From NCBI GenBank assembly GCA_036258795.1, contig DATACZ010000026.1:50790-114789 (forward strand): a stretch of DNA of 64,000 bases, written 5' to 3'. The DNA comes from DATACZ01 sp036258795. GTDB lineage: Bacteria > Actinomycetota > CADDZG01 > JAHWKV01. Position 1 is the stretch's first letter, and each line of letters begins with the position of its first letter. The position numbers were made by a program, and so were the translations under genes. The notes under the pieces are model-generated. The model worked only from the letters and a program-made list of their open reading frames with translations, searched no databases and was not told the origin of the DNA. Of the stretch, positions 25,647 to 34,174 are shown one piece after another.

Positions 25647-26822
25647 AACCCTATAGATATGGATGCGCTTCGCTTGGTCGAGCGCGAGAAGGGCATCTCG
25701 TTCGAGAGCGTGGTGGTGGCTCTCGAACAAGCTCTCGCGGCCGCCTACAAGCGTTCCCCACAAGCTGCGGCTCCCGAGGCGCGGGTGGAGATCGATCGAG
25801 CCACGGGTCTGGTCACGGTTTTCGCCCAGGAAGTGGAAGAGATAGACGAAACCGGCGAGTTCCGGGTGGTACGGGAGTGGGAGGACACCCCACCTGACTT
25901 TGGAAGAATTGCCGCCCAGACGGCCAAGCAAGTGATTCTCCAGCGGATAAGGGAGGCGGAGCGAGAGGTCACCTACGGCGAGTACTCCGGCCGTGAGGGT
26001 GACATCGTGACGGCCATAGTTCAGCAGGCCGACCCGCGCTACGTGCTTCTCGACCTGGGCAAGGGAGTTGAGGCGCTGCTTCCACAGGCAGAGCAGGTGC
26101 CGGGGGAGCGCTACGACCACGGTTCCCGGGTCAAGGCCTACATAGTGGAGGTGCGGCGATCCCCCAAGGGCCCGCAGATCATCTGTTCGCGAACCCACCC
26201 AAACCTGATCAGGCGCCTGTTCGAGCTGGAGGTGCCGGAGATCATGGAAGGCGTTGTGGAGATCAAGCAGGTGGCGCGGGAACCAGGCCACCGTTCCAAG
26301 ATCGCGGTTGCATCGAACGACAAGAACGTTGATCCCACCGGGGCCTGCGTAGGGCCTCGAGGATCGCGGGTCCGCGCGGTCGTCAACGAGCTACGGGGTG
26401 AGAAGGTCGACATCATCGCCTGGTCCGCCGACGTGGGCGAGTTCGTGGCTAACGCCCTCTCTCCGGCCAAGGTCAAGGAGGTCCGGATCGATCCCGATAC
26501 CCAGACCGCGGAGGTTACGGTCCCCGACTTTCAGTTGTCGCTGGCCATAGGAAAGGAAGGGCAAAACGCCAGGCTCGCCGCAAGGCTCACGGGCTGGCGG
26601 ATCGACATAAAGAGCGAAAGCCAGGCCGCGCAGGAGCAGGCGGCAAAGACTACAGCCGCTAAGTCGCAGGATTCCCTGCCGGGCCAGGCCTCTCAGGCGG
26701 GGACCCCAGGGATCGTGGAGCCGGTTCGAGATGCTGAGGGACGACCTGCCGGTCAGGTATTCGAGCTGTCCAGGGATGACGGGCAGGGCGAGGCTCGCAA
26801 GAGCCCCGCACTTGGTGGTTGA
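25644..26822 (+). CDS. nusA: transcription termination/antitermination factor NusA
   Basis: 392 residues from TTG 25644, eight bases after GGAGGG; ATG 25659 is an alternative start. Domain order: N-terminal RNA-polymerase-binding domain (about 1-125), S1 domain ([23 protein letters not shown], about 130-200), KH1 ([45 protein letters not shown]) and KH2 ([19 protein letters not shown]). The C-terminus is a short disordered tail without the acidic repeats of E. coli. It controls pausing, termination and antitermination. Confidence 0.95.
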   Translation: MNPIDMDALRLVEREKGISFESVVVALEQALAAAYKRSPQAAAPEARVEIDRATGLVTVFAQEVEEIDETGEFRVVREWEDTPPDFGRIAAQTAKQVILQRIREAEREVTYGEYSGREGDIVTAIVQQADPRYVLLDLGKGVEALLPQAEQVPGERYDHGSRVKAYIVEVRRSPKGPQIICSRTHPNLIRRLFELEVPEIMEGVVEIKQVAREPGHRSKIAVASNDKNVDPTGACVGPRGSRVRAVVNELRGEKVDIIAWSADVGEFVANALSPAKVKEVRIDPDTQTAEVTVPDFQLSLAIGKEGQNARLAARLTGWRIDIKSESQAAQEQAAKTTAAKSQDSLPGQASQAGTPGIVEPVRDAEGRPAGQVFELSRDDGQGEARKSPALGG

Positions 26823-27090
26823 GCGCAGCTGCTGCGCCTGTCGGACGCGTCGCTTAAAGCAAGACCTGATCCGTCTAGCCAGGACGCCGGCGGGAGCGGT
26901 CGTTCTGGATCCAGCCGGGATGCTGCCGGGCAGAGGAAGCTATGTCTGTCGGTCGGTTGATTGCATCGAAGCAGCGCTTCGGCGGGGCCGGCTGGCCTGG
27001 TCTTTGCGCACGTCCCTGTCCCCCGACCATGCGGCGGTGCTGAGGCGACAGATGTTGGGATATCTTGAGAGTAGCGAATGGCAGGCATGA
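26815..27090 (+). CDS. ylxR: YlxR family nucleic-acid-binding protein (DUF448)
   Basis: 91 residues from GTG 26815, overlapping the nusA stop. The typical start [22 protein letters not shown] is followed by GRGSYVCRSVDCIEAALRRGRLAWSL-type sequence carrying the C-terminal Cys residues and the final helix. YlxR/RnpM proteins bind RNA and have been linked to RNase P modulation. The position between nusA and infB is almost universal. Confidence 0.9.
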   Translation: MVERSCCACRTRRLKQDLIRLARTPAGAVVLDPAGMLPGRGSYVCRSVDCIEAALRRGRLAWSLRTSLSPDHAAVLRRQMLGYLESSEWQA

Positions 27091-29168
27091 GAGTTCACGA
27101 GGTAGCCAAGAGGCTCGGTCTATCGTCCAAGGAGGCGATAGAGAAGCTCGCCGCGCTTGGAGTCCCGGTTGCCAGCCATGCCTCAGCCGTGAGCGAGACG
27201 GACGTGGCCCGCCTGACCAAGAGCGTGAACGGTGGCAAGTCTGCTACCCCCGCAGCCGGCGCCCCCGCCGCTCCATTGGTCGAGGGCCCGGGCGCCCGGG
27301 TCGCGGCGCCCGAAACGGTCGCCGAAGGGGCCGCCAGCGCCGACGTCTTGAAGGGTGCTCAAGCCTCCGTAAGGGAAGAAGAAGCTCCAGCGATCGCTCC
27401 ACCCCCTACGGAAGGTGTGGTGCACGTACCGCATGGAGTTACCGTTGAGGAGCTTGCCAACAAGCTGGACCGTTCCCCCGGAGAGATCATCAAGATGCTG
27501 CTCACGCTGGGGGAGATGAAAACCATCACGCAGTCCCTCTCCGATGAGCTCGTGGACGTTGTGGCCCAGGAGTTCGGCATCCCAGTACAGATCGTCTCCG
27601 TCGAGGAGGAAGCGGCAGAGGAGCTGCTCACTGAGGATGAGGACGACCCGGCCAAACTGCAGCCCCGGGGGCCCATAGTCACCGTCATGGGCCATGTCGA
27701 CCACGGCAAGAGCTCGATCCTTCAGCAATTCCGGAAGAAGGAGATGCTCTCGTTGGAGGCTGGAGGAATAACGCAGGCGATCGGCGCCTACCAGGTTCAC
27801 GGCGCCGACGGCAAGGTAGTGACCTTCATCGACACCCCCGGCCACGAGGCGTTCACCCAGATGAGGGCCCGGGGAGCGCAAGTTACCGACGTAGCGATAC
27901 TTGTGGTTGCTGCCGACGACGGGGTACAGCCCCAGACGGTAGAGGCGCTGGATCATGCCAACGCCGCGGGCGTGCCGATTGTTGTGGCGGTTAACAAGAT
28001 CGACAAGCCGGAAGCCGACCCCATCAGGGTCCGCCAGCAGCTCGCAGAGTTGGGGCTCCGCCCCGAGGAGTGGGGCGGGGAAACCATATTCGTCGACGTA
28101 TCCGCCAAGAAGGGGACAAATCTCGACGAGCTTCTGGAGATGATCCACCTGGTCACCGAGATGCAGGAGCTGAAGGCTAACCCCGACTCCAGTGCCAGGG
28201 GAGTCTCGATTGAGGCTCACCTCGATAAGGGCAGGGGCCCGGTGGCCACATTGATCGTGCAGAAGGGCACCCTCAAGGTCGGCGACCCGGTGGTCTGCGG
28301 AGCAGCATGGTGCCGCGTTCGAGCCATGACCGACGAGGCCGGTCATCAAGTAAGCAGGGCCGGCCCCTCTCAGCCCGTACTGGTGACGGGCTGGTCCAAG
28401 GTTCCGCAGGCCGGCGACGAGTTCAGGGTGGTGAGCGACGAGCGGGAGGCCAAACGAATAGCCCAGGAGAGGGAGGCGAAGCTGCGCCAGGCTGAGTTCG
28501 CAGCTGGAGGCCGGGCCATGAGCCTGGAAGACCTGCTCTCCAAGGCTCGGACCGGAGAGCTGCCGGAGCTCAAGCTGATCGCAAAGGCCAACAGCCAGGG
28601 CGCCATCGAGGCTCTTGTGGATTCGATCGAGAAGATGGACCAGTCGCTGGTCCGCACCAAGGTGCTGAGGCGCGCCGTCGGGGCGATCAACGAAAACGAC
28701 GTCAACATGGCCCGGGCTTCAGGTGCGATCATCGTCGGCTTCGGCGTTCGGCCCGACGCCGGGGCCCGCCAGCTAGCCGAGAAAGAAGGCGTGGATGTCA
28801 GGCTCTACGAGGTCATCTACCAGCTGCTGGAGGACATCGAGAAGGCGACCAAGGGACTTCTTGCGCCGATTCAGGAGGAGTCCGTTACGGGAGTTGCCGA
28901 GGTCCGGGAGGTCTTTAGGACGCCCAAGGCGGTGGTCGCGGGATGCTATGTCACCGAGGGCAGGATCAACCGTGGGGCACGGGCCAGGCTGCTTCGTGAA
29001 GGAAGGGTCATCTACACCAGTGAGATCAGCTCGCTGCGCCGATTCAAGGACGATGTCCGTGAGGTGGCCGCCGGTTACGAGTGCGGTGTCGTCATCCAGG
29101 GCTACAACGACATCAAGCAGGGCGATGTCATCGAGGCCTTCGAGATTCGTGAGGTCGCCAGGACCTAG
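27087..29168 (+). CDS. infB: translation initiation factor IF-2
   Basis: 693 residues from ATG 27087, which overlaps the ylxR stop (ATGA) and gives the standard start [21 protein letters not shown]; an ATG three codons earlier is possible. A short Ala/Pro-rich linker (about 55-110) leads to the second IF2_N domain and the GTPase core with G1 GHVDHGKSS, the DTPGHEAF segment and NKID. Domain II, the alpha/beta domain III and the C-terminal fMet-tRNA-binding domain follow. The linker is much shorter than in Streptomyces IF-2. Confidence 0.96.
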   Translation: MRVHEVAKRLGLSSKEAIEKLAALGVPVASHASAVSETDVARLTKSVNGGKSATPAAGAPAAPLVEGPGARVAAPETVAEGAASADVLKGAQASVREEEAPAIAPPPTEGVVHVPHGVTVEELANKLDRSPGEIIKMLLTLGEMKTITQSLSDELVDVVAQEFGIPVQIVSVEEEAAEELLTEDEDDPAKLQPRGPIVTVMGHVDHGKSSILQQFRKKEMLSLEAGGITQAIGAYQVHGADGKVVTFIDTPGHEAFTQMRARGAQVTDVAILVVAADDGVQPQTVEALDHANAAGVPIVVAVNKIDKPEADPIRVRQQLAELGLRPEEWGGETIFVDVSAKKGTNLDELLEMIHLVTEMQELKANPDSSARGVSIEAHLDKGRGPVATLIVQKGTLKVGDPVVCGAAWCRVRAMTDEAGHQVSRAGPSQPVLVTGWSKVPQAGDEFRVVSDEREAKRIAQEREAKLRQAEFAAGGRAMSLEDLLSKARTGELPELKLIAKANSQGAIEALVDSIEKMDQSLVRTKVLRRAVGAINENDVNMARASGAIIVGFGVRPDAGARQLAEKEGVDVRLYEVIYQLLEDIEKATKGLLAPIQEESVTGVAEVREVFRTPKAVVAGCYVTEGRINRGARARLLREGRVIYTSEISSLRRFKDDVREVAAGYECGVVIQGYNDIKQGDVIEAFEIREVART

Positions 29169-29222
29169 GGCCAATTCAGGTCCCAACATCTCAAGCAGCC
29201 GAGCCGTGGTAAGTAGAGCGGA

Positions 29223-29303
29223 GACTGAGCGAGCGGAGCGAGCGAATCCTAGCCTTGCCTTATCCGGTCTACCGAGCGACCGAAGGGAGCGAGTGTAGCC
29301 GTG
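29223..29303 (+). repeat. dispersed repeat, copy B, ending in the start codon of the DUF503 gene
   Basis: Lies in the 132-base gap after infB. It reads GACTGAGCGAGCGG, then GCGAATCC, AGCCTTGCCTTATCCGGTCT, ACCGAGCGACC and GGGAGCGAGTGTAGCC before GTG 29301. It matches copies at 25568-25646 and 59490-59596 and appears to supply both ribosome-binding purines and the initiation codon. Confidence 0.65.
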
Positions 29304-29594
29304 TTTGTTGGCGTAGGGCGCTACGACTTCCTCGTGCCGGGATCGACCTCATTGAAGGAGAAGCGCCGAGTGGTCAGCCACATCACGGGTACTATGCGGT
29401 CGAGGTTCAATGTCTCTATTGCGGAGGTGGACCATCAAGATCTCCGGCAAAGGGGCACGATTGGAGTCACGTGCATCTCCAACTCCTCCTTTCATGCCAA
29501 AAAGATGCTTCATGAAGTGGAGAGATTCGTAAGAAACCAGTACGCCATCGAAGTTCTGGATGCCAGTTTCGAGGTGATGACGCCGGATGCCTAA
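29301..29594 (+). CDS. DUF503 family protein (YlxP-like)
   Basis: 97 residues from GTG 29301. The pattern LVPGSTSLKEKRRVVSHI, then RFNVSIAEVDHQDLRQRG and a C-terminal VEVLD-like strand is diagnostic of DUF503, a small ferredoxin-fold protein often found between infB and rbfA. Its function is not known; a link to ribosome assembly is suggested only by position. The last codons overlap the rbfA start. Confidence 0.88.
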   Translation: MFVGVGRYDFLVPGSTSLKEKRRVVSHITGTMRSRFNVSIAEVDHQDLRQRGTIGVTCISNSSFHAKKMLHEVERFVRNQYAIEVLDASFEVMTPDA

Positions 29595-29994
29595 GAACTA
29601 TCCCCGCGCTGACCGAGTGGAGAAGCTGGCCCGTGAGGTCCTGGGTGAGGCGATTCAAGAGCTGAAAGATCCAAGGATCGGTTTTGTCACCGTAACCGGG
29701 GTAAAGATGTCCCGGGATCTCCGTCAGGCACGCGTTTTCGTCAGCGCCCTGGGCAGTGACGAAGACCGGGAGGTCACGATCGGAGCGATCCAGCATGCCA
29801 CCCCGCATCTTCGGGCCATCCTTGGTAGGGAGGTCAGGTTGAGAAGGCTTCCTGAGCTCGAGATCATCGAGGATCAAACTGCCCAGAACTCAGAGCGGAT
29901 CGAGCAACTCCTGAGAGGGCTCGGGGTGTCCAAGCCCCCGGAGGTGGCGCCCGGCGACTCGCCTCCGGGCCAGGGGGACGTCAAGGGCGATTGA
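29587..29994 (+). CDS. rbfA: ribosome-binding factor A
   Basis: 135 residues from ATG 29587, overlapping the previous gene by 8 bases. The KH-like fold is evident: RADRVEKLAREVLGEAIQ, LKDPRIGFVTVTGVKMSRDL, ARVFVSALGS, LRAILGREVRLRRLPEL. The C-terminal 25 residues are Pro/Gly-rich. RbfA binds the 30S neck during 16S rRNA maturation. Confidence 0.94.
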   Translation: MPKNYPRADRVEKLAREVLGEAIQELKDPRIGFVTVTGVKMSRDLRQARVFVSALGSDEDREVTIGAIQHATPHLRAILGREVRLRRLPELEIIEDQTAQNSERIEQLLRGLGVSKPPEVAPGDSPPGQGDVKGD

Positions 29995-30953
29995 TTTCCC
30001 CGGAGGAGTGGGCCAGGGCCGTCAGAGCAATAGATCAATCCGTCTCTCTGGCGGTGTGCTGCCACGTGGCACCGGATGGTGACGCCCTGGGCTCGATGTT
30101 GGGTCTGGCGCATTACCTGCAGCGCCGTGGCAAGCAAGTCTGGACCAGCTGGGGCGGCCAGACTCCCACCGTCCCCTATCAGTATGCGTTTCTGCCCGGA
30201 GCGGAGCGCATCGTGAAGCACGATGAGCTGCCAGAGCAAGTCGAGGCGTTCATCGCCATCGACTGCGCCGACAGGAAGCGTCTGGAGCTTCTGATCGACA
30301 GATTCGAGGCGGCGGGGACCACCATCAACGTCGACCACCACATATCGAACTCGCATTTCGGCGACATCAACCTTGTCGACCCGGAGAGGGCCTCGTCCTG
30401 CGAGCTTGCCTACGAGCTGGTGCAGCACTTGGGCGGATCCGTGGATGCTGGGGAGGCGACCTGTTTTTACACGGGTATCGTCACGGACACCGGACGATTC
30501 CAGTACTCAAACGCTTTACCCGAGACTCTTCGGGTAGCTGCCGAGCTTCGTGAGGCGGGGGCTGATCACCTCATGGTCGCCCAGCGGGTCTACGAGTCGG
30601 CCTCCTTCGAGCAGATTCGGCTGCTGGGAACCGTCCTGTCTCGGGCCAAGCTCGAGGACGGCCTGGTCTACAGCTGGCTGTTCTTCGACGAGCTTGGGAA
30701 GCTCGGACTCGAGGACACCGAAGACTTCATCGACTCTCTTCGCACCATCCGTGGCATCAAGGTGGCTCTGCTGGCAAAACAGCAGCCGGCGGGCTGGTGG
30801 AAGGGGTCACTGAGGTCGCGGGGGGAGGTCGACGTGGCGGCAGTTGCCAAAACATTCGGCGGCGGCGGGCACGCGGCTGCGGCGGGATTCAGCTTCGAGG
30901 GTGAGCTGGATCAGCTGATTCGCCAGGTGAAGGAAAGGCTGGCCGATACGTGA
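29991..30953 (+). CDS. nrnA: DHH-family phosphoesterase, NrnA-like oligoribonuclease/pAp phosphatase
   Basis: 320 residues from TTG 29991, overlapping the rbfA stop (TTGA). DHH-domain motifs: HVAPDGDALGSMLGL, IAIDCADRKRL and NVDHHISNSHFG, followed by a DTGRFQYSN segment. The C-terminal DHHA1 domain ends with FGGGGHAAAAGFSF. NrnA degrades 2-5-base RNA fragments from the end and dephosphorylates pAp. The rbfA-nrnA-truB-ribF order is widespread. Confidence 0.92.
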   Translation: MISPEEWARAVRAIDQSVSLAVCCHVAPDGDALGSMLGLAHYLQRRGKQVWTSWGGQTPTVPYQYAFLPGAERIVKHDELPEQVEAFIAIDCADRKRLELLIDRFEAAGTTINVDHHISNSHFGDINLVDPERASSCELAYELVQHLGGSVDAGEATCFYTGIVTDTGRFQYSNALPETLRVAAELREAGADHLMVAQRVYESASFEQIRLLGTVLSRAKLEDGLVYSWLFFDELGKLGLEDTEDFIDSLRTIRGIKVALLAKQQPAGWWKGSLRSRGEVDVAAVAKTFGGGGHAAAAGFSFEGELDQLIRQVKERLADT

Positions 30954-31933
30954 GCCAGGGATCCGAAGGCATTCCTAACGAACGAATCACCGGGGTGCTC
31001 TTGGTCGACAAACCGCCGGGATGTACCTCCCACGACGTGGTGGATAGGGTGAGGCGGATATTTGGACTATCCAAGGTAGGCCATGCGGGGACCCTGGACC
31101 CGGCTGCCAGCGGACTTCTGTTGCTCGGCCTGGGGAAGGCCACCCGCATACTGGCCTTTCTCCAGGGGCTGCCCAAGAGCTACCGGGCGGAGGTCCAGTT
31201 CGGTGTGGTCACGACCTCGCAGGATGCCGATGGGGAGGTTGTTTCGGTACAGAAGACCAATCATGCGAGGTTCGACGTCGAGGCCGCGGCAGCGCGGTTT
31301 CAGGGGGAGATAACCCAGCTTCCGCCGATGTACTCGGCAGTCAAGGTGGGTGGAAAGCCGTTATACCGGGCGGCCAGGAAGGGTGAGGAGGTGGAGCGAT
31401 CTCCTAGGACCGTCAGAGTCTACGATCTCCAGATAGAAGCCTTCGACCAAGATATGCAGGTTGCCACGATGCTCCTGCACTGCTCCAGCGGCACCTATGT
31501 TCGGACACTGGCGGCAGACCTGGGAGACCGCCTAGGAGGCGGCGCTCATCTCAGCAAGCTGAGGCGCCTGTCCATCGGCTCTTTCGGCATTGAACAGTCC
31601 ACTCGGCTGCAGGACCTCGAGGACATGGGGTTGGAGAACGCCAGAAGAGCGGTCATATCCATGCGCGAGGCGATGCGGGACTTTCCGCAGGTGAGGGTGG
31701 AGGGTGAACGCCTCCAAGCGGTCACCCACGGCAGACCCGTCGAGGATGCTCCGGTGCCGAGGCGTCTCGGAGAGCTTCCCCTCGCAGGTAGCGGCCGCAC
31801 CGGGGAGCGTCCTTCCCACCAGGCCGGCATGACGGCGGGGATACCGGTGGCGATGATTGGGCCGGCGGGTGAGCTGATTGCGGTGTACCGGAGATCCGCC
31901 AAGGGACTGAGACCGGCCGCAGTGCTCCTTTGA
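30950..31933 (+). CDS. truB: tRNA pseudouridine-55 synthase
   Basis: 327 residues from GTG 30950 overlapping the nrnA stop (GTGA). LLVDKPPGCTSHDVV is followed by the catalytic Asp in VGHAGTLDPAASGLL. LPPMYSAVKVGGKPLYRAARKG and CSSGTYVRTLAADLG complete the core, with a PUA-like C-terminal extension. The segment between about 275 and 300 is poorly conserved. The enzyme modifies U55 of the tRNA T-loop. Confidence 0.95.
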   Translation: MSQGSEGIPNERITGVLLVDKPPGCTSHDVVDRVRRIFGLSKVGHAGTLDPAASGLLLLGLGKATRILAFLQGLPKSYRAEVQFGVVTTSQDADGEVVSVQKTNHARFDVEAAAARFQGEITQLPPMYSAVKVGGKPLYRAARKGEEVERSPRTVRVYDLQIEAFDQDMQVATMLLHCSSGTYVRTLAADLGDRLGGGAHLSKLRRLSIGSFGIEQSTRLQDLEDMGLENARRAVISMREAMRDFPQVRVEGERLQAVTHGRPVEDAPVPRRLGELPLAGSGRTGERPSHQAGMTAGIPVAMIGPAGELIAVYRRSAKGLRPAAVLL

Positions 31934-32853
31934 AGGTCTACCGGGGAACCGAGGAGCTGGCTAAAGCCTCGCGGGTTCCGGCAGCCGTCACCGTGGGCAA
32001 CTTCTACGCCGTCCACCGGGGGCATCAAGCGCTGATACGGAAGGTCAGGTCGCGTGCCCAATGGCTGGGGGCCAACTCCACCGTGGTCACCTTCGAGCCG
32101 CATCCACAGAAGATCCTGCGTGGCTACGCCCCGCCGGCTCTCGTCACGCCGGAGGGAAAGCTCGAGCTGCTGGAGCGGGCCGGTGTCGATCAGGTGGTGA
32201 TCCTCGAGTTCACGCCAGAGCTCTCGAAGGTCGAGCCCGAGGACTTCATCGAGCGAATCCTCGTTGGTCAGATCAATGCCAAGGCAATAGTGGTGGGGTC
32301 AGACTTTCGCTTTGGTCGCTTTGCCAGGGGCGATGTCACCATGCTCAGGTCCTTCGGAAGAAAGCTGGGCTACGGCTTCGAGTCCGCTCGGATGGCGGAG
32401 GTCGGCGGACGGAGAATATCGAGCACTGCCATCAGACATGCCCTGGAGGAGGGCGATGTCAAGTGGGCAGCCAAGGCCCTGGGGCGTCCCTACCGCCTCC
32501 CCGGCCGGATTGTTCCTGGAAGTGCCCGGGGACAGATACTGGGCTTTCCCACCGCCAACCTGCAGCCGGTGGAGGGAATCTGCATACCGGGCGCCGGGAT
32601 TTATGCCGGCCATGCTCTACATGATGGCCAGAAGCATCGGGCGGCGATAAGCATCGGAACCAACCCAACCTTCGGCGAGAACCCGCTAAGCGTGGAAGGT
32701 TATCTTCTCGACTTCTCAGGGGACCTGTACGGGCACGAGCTTGCTTTCGAGTTCGCCGCTCGAATCAGGGATCACGTGGCCTTTGACGGCCCGGAGGCAT
32801 TAAACGAGGCGATCTCAGCAGACGTTAAGGAGGTCCGCCGGAGCCTTTCCTAA
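31930..32853 (+). CDS. ribF: bifunctional riboflavin kinase/FAD synthetase
   Basis: 307 residues from TTG 31930, overlapping the truB stop (TTGA). The N-terminal nucleotidyl-transferase domain has HRGHQALI and VGSDFRFGRFARGD, with ISSTAIRHALEEGDV at its end. The C-terminal kinase domain has GRPYRLPGRIV, GQILGFPTANL, GAGIYAG and NPTFGE. One oddity: the segment before HRGH reads GNFYAVH, where most relatives have GNFDGVH, so an Asp-Gly is replaced by Tyr-Ala. FMN formation looks intact; FAD formation may be affected. Confidence 0.92.
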   Translation: MKVYRGTEELAKASRVPAAVTVGNFYAVHRGHQALIRKVRSRAQWLGANSTVVTFEPHPQKILRGYAPPALVTPEGKLELLERAGVDQVVILEFTPELSKVEPEDFIERILVGQINAKAIVVGSDFRFGRFARGDVTMLRSFGRKLGYGFESARMAEVGGRRISSTAIRHALEEGDVKWAAKALGRPYRLPGRIVPGSARGQILGFPTANLQPVEGICIPGAGIYAGHALHDGQKHRAAISIGTNPTFGENPLSVEGYLLDFSGDLYGHELAFEFAARIRDHVAFDGPEALNEAISADVKEVRRSLS

Positions 32854-32858
32854 CGCGG

Positions 32859-33587
32859 CTAGCGCCTCAGACTGTGGCCGCCGCCTCCCGGCCTGAATCT
32901 CCTTCGCCTGCGGCTGCTTACAAACATGAAGATGAGGCCGAGCGCGAGTAAAAGCGCAACGAGGACAGGCAACATCGAGCTGCCTTCATCACTCGTCTTC
33001 TGACCCTCGTCCAGCGCTCCGGAGAAGAAGGGGCTGGAGGTGGGACTGGGAGTGGTCAAAGGACTCAGTGAGGGAGTGGGGGAGGGGGAGGGAGACGGCG
33101 TGGGGGAAAGGCTGGGATCGGGAGCGGCGAAGTCCTCGACCGCCGACGCCGCCTGTCTCGGGGCGGTGCGTCGTGTCGTCGTGGTCCTTCTGGCAGGAGT
33201 GCTTCGCCTTGTAGAGCTGGCCGTCCGGGGAGCGGGCGGTTGTGCCACGGCACCTTCCCCGCCCTCGTCGAAGGCACCAAAGTCGCCGGGAGACACATCC
33301 GTGTCATCTTCACTCTCATCGGTGCCGTCGGACCCCGCGCCGCTTCCGTCGGTGTCGCCATTGGTGTCGCCGACGGTCGGCTCGTCCACGCCTGCCAGTG
33401 GGTCGAAGTCTGGCGCCATTGGATTATCGGACTGGGCAGCATAGCCGGACCCCGAGAGCGGCAACACCAGTAAGAGCGCGGCCATTAACACTGCTCGCCG
33501 CGCCAGATGAAAGCGGAGCACAGAGTGGCCCTCGGTGGGGGAGTTGGTGCTTCGGCTCGGACGGGTCATAGGTCGGGTTGCGCGCAT
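32859..33587 (-). CDS. membrane-anchored secreted protein with Ser/Thr/Pro-rich stalk, unknown function
   Basis: 242 residues from ATG 33587. A basic leader and hydrophobic segment (RRAVLMAALLLVLPLSG, ending near GYAAQ) look like a signal peptide. An acidic region rich in Asp, Gly and Ser follows, then an Arg/Thr-rich stretch and Pro-Ser repeats. A C-terminal transmembrane helix (MLPVLVALLLALGLIFMFV) ends in a run of Arg. This is the architecture of a wall-spanning anchored protein. No domain is recognised. It is convergent with ribF, 5 bases apart, and divergent from rpsO. Confidence 0.65.
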   Translation of the reverse strand: MRATRPMTRPSRSTNSPTEGHSVLRFHLARRAVLMAALLLVLPLSGSGYAAQSDNPMAPDFDPLAGVDEPTVGDTNGDTDGSGAGSDGTDESEDDTDVSPGDFGAFDEGGEGAVAQPPAPRTASSTRRSTPARRTTTTRRTAPRQAASAVEDFAAPDPSLSPTPSPSPSPTPSLSPLTTPSPTSSPFFSGALDEGQKTSDEGSSMLPVLVALLLALGLIFMFVSSRRRRRFRPGGGGHSLRR

Positions 33588-33735
33588 AACTGCTTCCCAC
33601 ACTCTATGGCAAAACACCAAAGCGGGAAAATTGGCCGGTCGGAGATGGCAAGGCTCTCGAGCCTGGCGTACGGGGCCGGCATGAGTCTGTAGTGTTAATC
33701 TTGACGAACAGTCCCGAAACTTCATTCGAGGTTCT

Positions 33736-34005
33736 ATGGCGCTAGATTCAGCTGGAAAATCCCAGATCATCGCGGATTATCGCCGCGGTGAGGTCGACAC
33801 CGGCTCTCCTGAGGTACAGGTTGCCATTCTTACGACGAGGATCAAGGACCTGACCGCGCACCTGAAAGTGCACTCCTCCGACCACTCTTCCCGGCGAGGG
33901 CTTCTCAGCCTGGTGGGTCGCCGCAAGCGCCTTCTCGAGTATGTGAGAAGGCAGGATGTGGAACGGTATCGCGCGCTGATAGAGAGCTTGGGACTGCGCA
34001 GGTAG
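33736..34005 (+). CDS. rpsO: 30S ribosomal protein S15
   Basis: 89 residues, the standard length. [35 protein letters not shown] and [14 protein letters not shown] are the 16S-rRNA-binding signature. S15 initiates assembly of the central domain of 30S. It precedes pnp, the classic pairing. Confidence 0.97.
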   Translation: MALDSAGKSQIIADYRRGEVDTGSPEVQVAILTTRIKDLTAHLKVHSSDHSSRRGLLSLVGRRKRLLEYVRRQDVERYRALIESLGLRR

Positions 34006-34073
34006 CAAATTAAAGAGGAGCAGTAACAGCCACAGCACCCTTTACCGTGATTGAGGCTGAGGGGAGACTCGAT

Positions 34074-34132
34074 CAGTTATCAGTTGCGAGTGCTCGAGCG
34101 GCCCTTGACCGAGCACTCACCACTGACAACTG
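34074..34132 (+). repeat. long near-perfect inverted repeat between rpsO and pnp
   Basis: Arms at 34074-34096 and 34110-34132 pair at 20 of 23 positions around a 13-base loop, so the rpsO-pnp transcript can form a long RNA hairpin ending 42 bases before the pnp start. There is no T run after it, so it is not a standard terminator. In E. coli a long hairpin in the pnp leader is cut by RNase III and mediates PNPase autoregulation; a similar function here is inference. Confidence 0.75.
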
Positions 34133-34174
34133 ACAAGTTCCGCCTCCGCCTCTTCAGTCCAAGCGGAGGTACAC

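Noticed and set aside
27183..28349. Minus-strand open frame of 388 codons inside infB
   Set aside because: Shadow of IF-2; no recognisable domain and no ribosome-binding site.
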